From: Catenulispora pinisilvae | GTDB taxonomy: Bacteria; Actinomycetota; Actinomycetes; Streptomycetales; Catenulisporaceae | DNA: 57,242 nucleotides | NCBI RefSeq assembly: GCF_015356865.1 | Contig: NZ_JAAFZA010000042.1 | Coordinates: 1 to 57,242 of the forward strand | Direction of reading: 5' to 3' | Notes under the pieces: model-generated | The model's input: only the letters and a program-made list of their open reading frames with translations | The model's database searches: none | Told to the model about the DNA's origin: nothing | Position numbers and translations under genes: made by a program | In this document: piece after piece, positions 50,976-57,242 of the stretch | How positions within the stretch are numbered: position 1 is the stretch's first letter | Layout of the letters: each line of letters opens with the position of its first letter

Positions 50976-52205
50976 TCACGCCGCCGTACGCGGTGCGGCC
51001 GGGGCGCCGCCGCGCCGTACCGGGCTCAGCTCCGGTGCCTTCCGGTGCAGCGTCAGCCGGCCGACCAGGTGGCTGATCAGCCCCACCATCAGTGTGGAGC
51101 CGCCCTGGACGTGGCCCAGCGAGCTGCCGGTGATCATGAAGACGTGGGCGGCGATGGTCATCACCAGCGCCACCCGGGTCTTCGTGTCCTGCCACAGGTA
51201 CTCGACCAGGTAGCGCCACAGGTCGCGGCCGGCTTTGCGGGCCGGGCCGACCAGGAAGACGGCCAGCACCGCCACGACCGCCAGCGGGATCAGGAACCTG
51301 ATGTCGAAGCCGGGGATGGCCACGCCGCCGAAGGCGACCAGCCAGCCGGCGATCGCGCTGAACTCCATGCCGCGCAGGACCATGTTGCCGACGTGGGCCA
51401 GGCTTTCGTCGTCCGGGCCGGGGCGGGAGGCCAGGACGGCTTCCAGGTCGGCGACGAAGGCGACCGGTTCGGGGACGTCCTCGTCGGCCCGGGCGACCGA
51501 CTCCTCGAAGTGCCGTGCCTCCGGCTCGGATTCCGGGTCGAGTTCGGCGGCCAGTTCGGAGGCGCGGCGGGCCTCGGCGGCGGCCTGGGACAGGTCGCCG
51601 CTGGCTTCCAGGGCGGCGGCCAGGCTGGCCCGGCTCTGCCAGACCCGCGGTCCCAGGCGCACCGCCTCCTCGGCCGCGGCGACGGCCTCGTCGGTGCGCT
51701 CCAGCAGCCGCAGGGCCGAGGCGCGCAGCCGGTAGCCCCACTCGTCGCCCGGGGCGAAGGTCACGACCCAGTCCGCCGCGCGCAGTGCCTTCTCGCCGTC
51801 GCCGGTCTCCAGATAGACCGCGGCCAGCGAGCGCCAGACCCGGACGTCCTGGCTGCCGGCCGCGATCAGTTCGTTGAGGACGTCCAGCGCCTGCCGGCGG
51901 CGGCCGAGTTCGGCCAGCGCCTCGGCGCGGGCGATGTGCCGGCCGATCTGGTCCGGGCTCGGGCCGCCGGTCGGTTCCGCTGTGGTCACAGCCCGGGCCG
52001 GGGCGGATTCCACCGGGGCCGGAAGGGGAACGTACTTCACGACCATGGTTTCCTCGAGATCGGCCGCCCCGGCCGGGTCGCCCTCGTCGGCCGCGGCGAG
52101 CACCTCCCCGGCCGCGCTGACGGCTGCCCGGACCTCGGCCTTGATGGCGGCGTCCATCGTCGCCGCCGGATACCAGACCTCTTGCTCACTCGCCTCGCCG
52201 GACAT
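50976..52205 (-). CDS. TPR-repeat integral membrane protein (unknown function)
   Basis: The protein is 409 residues from ATG 52205, which has GAGGGGGG upstream. Residues 85-230 form three to four TPR units (HIARAEALAELGRRRQALDVL, VWRSLAAVYLETGDGEKALRA). An acidic linker and about four membrane segments in the C-terminal 150 residues follow (AIAGWLVAFGGVAIPGF, FLIPLAVVAVLAVFLVG). The TPR part faces the cytoplasm and could gather partners at the membrane. I cannot name a family. Confidence 0.82.
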   Translation of the reverse strand: MSGEASEQEVWYPAATMDAAIKAEVRAAVSAAGEVLAAADEGDPAGAADLEETMVVKYVPLPAPVESAPARAVTTAEPTGGPSPDQIGRHIARAEALAELGRRRQALDVLNELIAAGSQDVRVWRSLAAVYLETGDGEKALRAADWVVTFAPGDEWGYRLRASALRLLERTDEAVAAAEEAVRLGPRVWQSRASLAAALEASGDLSQAAAEARRASELAAELDPESEPEARHFEESVARADEDVPEPVAFVADLEAVLASRPGPDDESLAHVGNMVLRGMEFSAIAGWLVAFGGVAIPGFDIRFLIPLAVVAVLAVFLVGPARKAGRDLWRYLVEYLWQDTKTRVALVMTIAAHVFMITGSSLGHVQGGSTLMVGLISHLVGRLTLHRKAPELSPVRRGGAPAAPRTAA

Positions 52206-52346
52206 CCCGCAACCCCCCTCGACCGGACGCACCGCCGGTTATCAGTCGCCTGGTATACCCCACCGGCACGCCGGGATGCCAGACCCCAGCCGTTACCGGA
52301 GTCGGACGTGGGATGATCGGGACTCCTCCAGGGAAGGACGCCCGAC

Positions 52347-53987
52347 GTGACAGTGGCACTGCCTGAACGAGCCGCGCGCACGCCCCGCCCCGGTGCCTCG
52401 CGGCACGACGTCGTCGTGGTCGGCGGCGGCCACAACGCCCTGGTGGCCGCGGCTTACCTGGCGCGGGCCGGGATGCACGTCACCCTGCTGGAGCGGCTGG
52501 ACACGGTCGGCGGCGCGGCGGTGAGCGCCTCTCCGTTCGCCGGGCAGGACGCCCGGCTGTCGCGCTACTCCTACCTGGTGTCGCTGCTCCCTTACACGAT
52601 CGTGCGCAACCTGGAACTGGTCATCGAGCTGCGCAGCCGTCCGGTCTCCTCCTACACCCCGGTGCGCCGGGCCGGCGCCGACACCGGCCTGCTGGTCGAG
52701 CGCCGCCCCGGCGCCGCCACCGAGGACAGCTTCCGCCGGCTGACCGGGGGCGAGGCCGAGTACAAGGCCTGGAACCGGTTCTACGAACAGCTCAGCCGGC
52801 TGGCCCGGGCGATCTCCCCGACCCTGCTGAACCCGCTGCTGGGCCGCGGGCAGTTGGAGGCGCTGGTCCGCGAGGAGGGCGCCGGACAGGCCTGGGAGTG
52901 GGTGTTCGAGCAGCCGATCGGCGCGGCGGTGGAGCGTTTCTTCGGCGACGACACGGTGCGCGGCGTCGTGCTCACCGACGCCCTGATCGGCACCGACACC
53001 TGGGCCGGGGACGCCAGCCTGAAGCAGAACCGGTGCTTCCTGTACCACGTGATGGGCAACGGCAGCGGCGAGTGGCGGGTGCCGATCGGCGGCATGGGAA
53101 GCGTCACCGAGGCGCTGCACCGATCAGCCGTCGACGCCGGGGCCCGGATCCTCACCGGGGTTGAGGTGACGCACATCGAACCGGACGCCGGCGGCGGCCG
53201 CGCCGAGGTCACCTACCGCGACCGCAATGGCACCGAGCAGGTGATCCAGTCCGGTTACGTCCTGGCCGGAGTGGCCCCGGCGGTACTGACCCGGCTGCTC
53301 GGCCGGGGCAGCGCCGACGCCCCGCAGCCGCAGGGCACCCAGATGAAGATCAACATGCTGCTGGACCACCTGCCGCGGCTGAAGTCCGGGGCCGACCCGC
53401 ACGTGGCCTTCGCCGGCACCTTCCACATCGACGAGGGCGCCGCGCACCTGCGGCAGGCCTATCAGGACTCACACGCCGGCAAGCTGCCGGACCCGCTGCC
53501 GTCCGAGGTCTACTGCCACACCCTCACCGACCGCTCGATCCTGGGCAAGGACCTGCTCAAGCGGCCGGACGTGCAGACCCTGACGCTGTTCTCGCTGCAC
53601 ACGCTGCCCGGCGGCGCGACGAAGGACGAGATGGTGCGCAGCGCGGTGGCCGGGCTGGACGCGTACCTGGAGGAGCCGCTGGCCGACTGCCTCGCGCTGG
53701 ACGCCGAGGGCAAGCCCTGCCTGGAGGCCAAGACCACCGAGGACCTGCAGGACGAACTGGCGATGCCCGGCGGGCACATCTTCCACCGGGACCTGTCCTG
53801 GCCCTACGCCGAGCGCGCGGACCAGGTGGGCAAGTGGGGCGTGGAGACCGGGATCGACAACGTGCTCATCTGCGGCGCTGGCGCGCGCCGCGGAGGAGGT
53901 GTGTCCGGAATCCCCGGCCACAACGCTGCACGTGCAGTTCTCGACCGCGTCGCCGACGCGGGTCGTAGGCGCAGCAGCGGGATATGA
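52347..53987 (+). CDS. Phytoene-desaturase-like FAD-dependent oxidoreductase (PYROXD2-like)
   Basis: The protein is 546 residues from GTG 52347. It has the FAD motif VVVVGGGHNALVAAAYLARAG with LLERLDTVGGAAVS, a central domain, and a C-terminal FAD-binding end DNVLICGAGARRGGGVSGIPGH. It belongs to the carotenoid-desaturase/isomerase superfamily but lacks neighbours for carotenoid synthesis (no crtB or crtE). The NHN start of that motif (GGGHNALV) is typical of PYROXD2-like proteins. It ends convergent to ispF. Confidence 0.87.
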   Translation: MTVALPERAARTPRPGASRHDVVVVGGGHNALVAAAYLARAGMHVTLLERLDTVGGAAVSASPFAGQDARLSRYSYLVSLLPYTIVRNLELVIELRSRPVSSYTPVRRAGADTGLLVERRPGAATEDSFRRLTGGEAEYKAWNRFYEQLSRLARAISPTLLNPLLGRGQLEALVREEGAGQAWEWVFEQPIGAAVERFFGDDTVRGVVLTDALIGTDTWAGDASLKQNRCFLYHVMGNGSGEWRVPIGGMGSVTEALHRSAVDAGARILTGVEVTHIEPDAGGGRAEVTYRDRNGTEQVIQSGYVLAGVAPAVLTRLLGRGSADAPQPQGTQMKINMLLDHLPRLKSGADPHVAFAGTFHIDEGAAHLRQAYQDSHAGKLPDPLPSEVYCHTLTDRSILGKDLLKRPDVQTLTLFSLHTLPGGATKDEMVRSAVAGLDAYLEEPLADCLALDAEGKPCLEAKTTEDLQDELAMPGGHIFHRDLSWPYAERADQVGKWGVETGIDNVLICGAGARRGGGVSGIPGHNAARAVLDRVADAGRRRSSGI

Positions 53988-54048
53988 GGTTCACGTTTCC
54001 ATTCCTAGCACACGGGGTTTCGGCGTTGTGCCGGGTCCGCGAATTAAG

Positions 54049-54064
54049 ACCCACGATCGTGGGT
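54049..54064. terminator. Perfect 16-bp palindrome after the flavoprotein gene
   Basis: ACCCACGATCGTGGGT begins about 60 nt after the stop codon in a convergent spacer and could form a hairpin on either strand. A role in ending both transcripts is likely; there is no T-run. Confidence 0.4.
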
Positions 54065-54099
54065 GATCATCATGATTTTCGTGGTGGTCAGCGTCGGCA

Positions 54100-54190
54100 C
54101 TCTGTGACCGGCGGGCGGCTGAGCGCGAGCGATCGCCGGGCGATCGCCGGGCGGTCGGGAATCCGTCGGCGCGGTTTGACGATTGCTTGA
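54100..54190 (+). pseudogene. Short remnant resembling the N-terminus of the HTH_38-MarR regulator
   Basis: From the GTG near 54103 the plus strand reads VTGGRLSASDRRAIAGRSG. It matches the start of the regulator at 49635 (PGGRLTHSDRRAIAAGLA) at about 13 of 18 positions, then loses similarity and stops. It looks like the 5' end of a second family copy, cut after about 18 codons. The match is short, so chance or shared codon bias is possible. Confidence 0.4.
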
Positions 54191-54193
54191 GGC

Positions 54194-54676
54194 TCACGTC
54201 CGCGGGAACACGATCGCGGTCGCGATTCCGGCGAGTCCTTCACCCTTTCCGGTGAACCCGAGCCCGTCGGTGGTCGCGGCGGCCAGCCGGATCGGGGCAC
54301 CGGCGGCTTCGCTGAGTACTTGCTCGGCCTCGGCTCGGCGCTTGCCGACCCGGGGCCGGACCCCGACCAGCTGGACCGAGACGTTGCCGATCTCGAACCC
54401 GGCCTCGCGGACCCGGCGGGCCGCCTCGCCGAGCAGCTTCAGCCCGGAGGCGCCGGCCCATTCCGGATCGCTGGTGCCGAACTGCGCGCCGAGGTCGCCG
54501 AGGCCGGCCGCGGAGAACAGGGCGTTGCAGGCGGCGTGCGCGACCACGTCGGCGTCGGAGTGGCCGGCCAGGCCGGTCTGGCCGGGCCAGTGCAGCCCGG
54601 CGATCCAGAGCTCGCGGCCTTCTTCGAAGGCGTGGACGTCGACGCCGATGCCGACGAGGGGGAGTGCGGTGGTCAT
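54194..54676 (-). CDS. ispF: 2-C-methyl-D-erythritol 2,4-cyclodiphosphate synthase
   Basis: The 160-residue protein begins with [12 protein letters not shown], the Asp and His zinc ligands, then [31 protein letters not shown] in pieces, including the third His ligand and DLG. The end has [19 protein letters not shown]. It forms the cyclic diphosphate of the non-mevalonate isoprenoid pathway. ispD lies upstream on the same strand. The 5' end of this gene has been partly duplicated into the spacer (see 54677-54851). Confidence 0.95.
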   Translation of the reverse strand: MTTALPLVGIGVDVHAFEEGRELWIAGLHWPGQTGLAGHSDADVVAHAACNALFSAAGLGDLGAQFGTSDPEWAGASGLKLLGEAARRVREAGFEIGNVSVQLVGVRPRVGKRRAEAEQVLSEAAGAPIRLAAATTDGLGFTGKGEGLAGIATAIVFPRT

Positions 54677-54851
54677 CGGCGGCTTCCTGGGTTGGCCGGG
54701 GCGGCGGACAGGGTGGCGGCGGTGGACAGGGTGGCGGCGGACAGAGTGCCGCCAGCCTGCGGGAGCGGCTTCGTGGTGGTCATCGGCGGCTTCCCGAGTC
54801 GGTCGGGGCAGCGGCGGACAGGGTAGCGGCGGACAGAGTGCCGGGCCGCGC
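54677..54851. repeat. Partial tandem duplication between ispF and ispD
   Basis: The stretch ggtggtcatcggcggcttcc occurs at about 54671 and again at 54776, with similar gg-rich tails (gcggcggacagggt units). The second copy repeats the ispF start codon with its upstream sequence and a few coding bases. The duplicated start opens a short frame of about 36 codons on the minus strand that ends in the spacer. Confidence 0.65.
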
Positions 54852-55658
54852 TCATCGGCGTCTCCTGAGCACGGCTTCGGCGAGGACCAGGTCGAACGGG
54901 GTGGTGATCTTGAAGGCCTCGGCGTGTCCGGGCACCGTGCGCACCGGCAGGCCGAGGGCTTCGACCAGTCCGGCGTCGTCGGTCGCCGGGAGCGTCGGGT
55001 CGGCCGCCGCGTGTGCCTTGGTGAGTATGTCGCGGGTGAAGCCCTGCGGCGTCTGGACCGCGCGCAGGGTGGAGCGGTCCACGGTCGCGGTCACCAGGTC
55101 CGCGTCGACCGCCTTGATGGTGTCGGCCACCGGCAGCACCGGGATCACCGCGCCGGCCCCGTCCCGGACCGCCGCGACCACGGCTTCGACCACGTCGACC
55201 GGGGTCAGCGCCCGAGCGGCGTCGTGGACCAGCACCACGTCGCAGTCCTCCGGCAGGGTCGCCAGCGCCAGCGCGACCGACTCCTGGCGGGTGTCGCCGC
55301 CGGCCACCACGCGGGTGTCGCCGGGCAGATCGGCCAGCAGCCGCTGCACCTCGGCCACGCCCTCGGCGCTCGGCGGCGCGGCCACCACGACCAGGTCCAC
55401 CGAACGGGCCGTCACCAGGGTGCGGACCGCGTGCACCAGCAGTGGGAAGCCGCCCAGCTCACGCAGGGCCTTCGGGGCGCCCGGGCCCAGCCGCTCGCCC
55501 TTGCCGGCGGCCGGGACGATCACGGCCACCCGGCCGCGGCCGGTGGTGTCGGAGCCGGTGGCGTCGGGTCCGGCCTCGGCGTCAGCGCCGGTGTCGGTCC
55601 CGGTCGCGGGGCCGGCCTCGGCGGCGGGATCAGTACTCATGCTCACGGCCCGGGACAT
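54852..55658 (-). CDS. ispD: 2-C-methyl-D-erythritol 4-phosphate cytidylyltransferase
   Basis: The 268-residue protein may start at ATG 55658 or ATG 55640. The first ~40 residues are Ala/Gly/Thr/Asp-rich and not part of the fold. The catalytic part begins [15 protein letters not shown] (CTP-binding), then [30 protein letters not shown] and [10 protein letters not shown], and ends with [12 protein letters not shown]. It couples methylerythritol phosphate to CTP in isoprenoid synthesis. It lies between carD and ispF, the standard actinobacterial order. Confidence 0.95.
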   Translation of the reverse strand: MSRAVSMSTDPAAEAGPATGTDTGADAEAGPDATGSDTTGRGRVAVIVPAAGKGERLGPGAPKALRELGGFPLLVHAVRTLVTARSVDLVVVAAPPSAEGVAEVQRLLADLPGDTRVVAGGDTRQESVALALATLPEDCDVVLVHDAARALTPVDVVEAVVAAVRDGAGAVIPVLPVADTIKAVDADLVTATVDRSTLRAVQTPQGFTRDILTKAHAAADPTLPATDDAGLVEALGLPVRTVPGHAEAFKITTPFDLVLAEAVLRRRR

Positions 55659-55775
55659 TAGCGCACAACAAGCCGCCGGCCCCGGCGGCTGATCGCCGCG
55701 GGGCCGGATGGCGTGCTCATGCTGAAAAGAAGAATGGTGCCAAGTAATTCAGAACAAGCGATGATGTCAGAGGCG

Positions 55776-56258
55776 TCAGGAAGCCAAGACTTCGTCGAGA
55801 ATGGCGTCCGCCTTGTCCTCGTTGGTGGCCTCGGCCAGCGCCAGTTCGCTGACCAGGATCTGCCGTGCCTTGGCCAGCATCCGCTTCTCACCGGCCGACA
55901 GCCCGCGGTCGCGGTCGCGGCGCCACAGGTCGCGTACCACCTCGGCCACCTTGATGACGTCGCCGGACTGGATCTTCTCGATGTTCGCCTTGTAGCGGCG
56001 GGACCAGTTGGTCGGCTCCTCGGTGTGCGGCGCGCGCAGCACGTCGAAGACCTTCTCCAGACCGCCTTGGTCGACCACGTCGCGCACGCCGACGTACTCG
56101 GCCTTCTCAGAGGGCACGCGTACTGTCAGATCACCTTGTGCGACCTTGAGCACGAGGTATTCCTTCGGCTCGCCCTTGATCACGCGGATCTCGATATCCT
56201 CGATGAGCGCGGCCCCGTGATGGGGATAGACCACGGTCTCGCCAACTTTGAACGTCAT
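55776..56258 (-). CDS. carD: CarD-family transcription factor
   Basis: The 160-residue protein has the RNA-polymerase-interaction domain first ([39 protein letters not shown]). A helical DNA-binding domain with [18 protein letters not shown] and [18 protein letters not shown] follows. It binds the RNAP beta subunit and stabilises open complexes at many promoters, including rRNA. The protein is of normal length. A promoter candidate lies upstream at 56287-56315. Confidence 0.96.
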   Translation of the reverse strand: MTFKVGETVVYPHHGAALIEDIEIRVIKGEPKEYLVLKVAQGDLTVRVPSEKAEYVGVRDVVDQGGLEKVFDVLRAPHTEEPTNWSRRYKANIEKIQSGDVIKVAEVVRDLWRRDRDRGLSAGEKRMLAKARQILVSELALAEATNEDKADAILDEVLAS

Positions 56259-56286
56259 GTGATATGTGCCCCTTCCGTGGCTCTCC

Positions 56287-56315
56287 AGGATACCACGTTG
56301 TACGCCCGTTCTGAA
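56287..56315 (-). promoter_or_regulatory. Candidate promoter of carD
   Basis: On the minus strand TTCAGA (56310-56315) and TATCCT (56287-56292) are 17 bp apart. The start of transcription would fall near 56281, about 23 nt before the ATG, and AAGGGG lies between. The rest of the gap to 56600 shows no gene. Confidence 0.45.
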
Positions 56316-56600
56316 GACCGTTTGCGCAGGTCAGCGTACCCGTGGGGGCTTGACAAACCCGCCCGCGCCGTGCTTGCGCAGTTCAATGGCCGTCGATCCG
56401 CGCCATTCGATCTCCATATCGCGCGGCGGCCGAGCTCCGTATACCGCGATGGTGGATCTTGGTCGATCCCGATCGAAGTCGATCGCCGGCGCCGTGCGGA
56501 AATCGTTTGTTCCCCGCGTGATTGACGCCCCCGCAACTCTGGGCACAACGCTCTGCGAAGCGCACAATGACGCTACGGCTCCCGACGACGCGTGGGGTGG

Positions 56601-56891
56601 GTGCATACACCGGTGAACAGTCCAGGTCGCGACAACGGCGATCAGTCCTTCGGCTCCTTCGGCGATCCGGGTGACGACGGCGGCTTCATAGTCGTGGTCG
56701 TCCCCGACGACATCTCCGCCCTCGACGCCGAGGTGCGGGCCTACCGACGGGAGGTCGCGTGGGCCAAGGTCCGGGCGAAGACCGGGGCGGTGCTGGCGTG
56801 GCCGTTCCGGGCGCTGGCCCGGCTCGTGCGGCGGATCGGGCACGCCTTCGGCTTCCTGGTCTTCTGGCGACGCTTCCCCGGTGACAGCTGA
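56601..56891 (+). CDS. Small hypothetical protein next to carD
   Basis: The protein is about 96 residues from GTG 56601 (GTG 56592 or 56613 are alternatives; no strong ribosome site). It has a Gly/Asp/Ser-rich start of about 30 residues and a strand FIVVVVPDD. A charged helix DAEVRAYRREVAWAKVRAKTG follows, then an amphipathic or weakly hydrophobic basic end (AWPFRALARLVRRIGHAFGF). It is divergent from carD with a gap of about 340 bp. I do not recognise the family; the length, codon pattern and position suggest a real gene. Confidence 0.6.
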   Translation: MHTPVNSPGRDNGDQSFGSFGDPGDDGGFIVVVVPDDISALDAEVRAYRREVAWAKVRAKTGAVLAWPFRALARLVRRIGHAFGFLVFWRRFPGDS

Positions 56892-56947
56892 CGCTCTGCG
56901 CTATTGCGTTGCCGGCATTACCGCCTGCAGACGCTCTGCGCCGATCT

Positions 56948-56976
56948 CCGGCGGCGGTACCGCGTGCCGCCGCCGG
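56948..56976. terminator. GC hairpin downstream of the small gene
   Basis: CCGGCGGCGG (56948-56957) pairs perfectly with CCGCCGCCGG (56967-56976) around a short loop, about 57 nt past the stop codon. It can end transcription of the small gene; there is no T-run. Between it and 57222 I see no further gene. Confidence 0.55.
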
Positions 56977-57222
56977 CACGGTTCTGACACGCTCCGCCAC
57001 GGCGCCTTCCGGCGTGCTCGGTCAGCCGGCGTAGCGAACATCACGGCGATGGAACGGCCCCCGGGCCCGGGCCTGATCTGAGGCCCTTTTAGACTGGCTG
57101 CGAGCCGCCGTTGATCGGATGGTCGGAAAGTCGCACGAAATCCATCCGGATCGGCGGCCCCACCACGGTCGACACCGGCGGCGGCCCGTGAGCCAGTTGG
57201 ACCGTCTAGGAGCCGTTCCGCC

Positions 57223-57242
57223 GTGAAGAGCACCCTCCCGCC
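57223..57242 (+). CDS. Possible start of a further gene, cut by window edge
   Basis: GTG at 57223 is preceded by AGGAG about ten bases upstream and is open to the edge (V-K-S-T-L-P). Only six codons are visible, so the call is tentative and no function can be given. Confidence 0.3.

Noticed and set aside
54049-54064. Operator role for the perfect palindrome
   Set aside because: It lies between two converging genes and not upstream of any start, so a terminator role fits better.
56901-57233. 110-codon minus-strand frame at the right edge
   Set aside because: Its composition is Arg/Pro/Ala-rich without motifs and it spans the GC hairpin at 56948-56976; no ribosome site is seen.

Overview
The window is high-GC DNA with dense, G/C-ending codon use. 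It has LuxR (LAL), AfsR-like, ROK, AraC and CarD regulators and an actinobacterial carD-ispD-ispF / cysS-rlmB core, so it comes from a chromosome of a large-genome actinomycete. A Catenulispora- or Streptomyces-like organism is likely; this is inferred, since there is no rRNA or species marker. I found no tRNA, rRNA, CRISPR array or intact insertion sequence.

Layout. 1-5.9 kb: the end of a CocE/NonD hydrolase gene, a divergent MalT/LAL-type regulator, a DUF1295 membrane protein and a flavoprotein. 5.88-6.14 kb: a gene-free element bounded by a perfect 25-bp inverted repeat. 6.2-20.3 kb: an exopolysaccharide or cell-surface glycan locus. It holds an ATP-grasp ligase, three GT4 and two GT2 glycosyltransferases, a flippase, a large polytopic membrane protein, two small membrane proteins, a membrane-anchored clan GH-A hydrolase and a polysaccharide deacetylase. 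Much of it is translationally coupled by ATGA-type overlaps. 20.4-28 kb: a ROK regulator with its own palindromic operator, a YhfX-type PLP enzyme and an APC permease, then an AfsR-like regulator. 28-29.8 kb: a DrrAB-like drug-export ABC pair. 29.9-35.6 kb: small and broken genes (orphan antitoxin-like protein, AraC and SDR remnants joined head to head, SnoaL-like protein, amidohydrolase, SDR, NAD-epimerase, LysR, truncated MFS).

35.7-37.1 kb holds the strangest DNA in the window. Two imperfect ~520-bp arms lie in inverted orientation around a ~270-bp centre, and each arm contains a further ~72-bp inverted pair. The four short units keep a small hairpin although its stem sequence has changed. 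I see no convincing gene there. 37.1-44.6 kb: a PIG-V/GT39-like mannosyltransferase, a DHFR-like reductase, an AraC regulator, and a lysine/amine catabolic group (DavB lysine 2-monooxygenase overlapping DavA amidase, a PHP phosphoesterase and a ureohydrolase). 44.8-56.3 kb: the housekeeping core rlmB, cysS, ispF, ispD, carD. About 6.8 kb of accessory genes separate cysS from ispF (Bcr/CflA exporter, IS30-HTH/MarR fusion regulator, serine hydrolase, TPR membrane protein, phytoene-desaturase-like flavoprotein).

A recurring theme is short direct repeats (6-, 13-, 15-mers and degenerate longer units) at gene ends, in spacers and in low-complexity protein tails. Several start codons were moved from the longest possible frame to the position with a ribosome-binding site or family-typical N-terminus; each entry says so.
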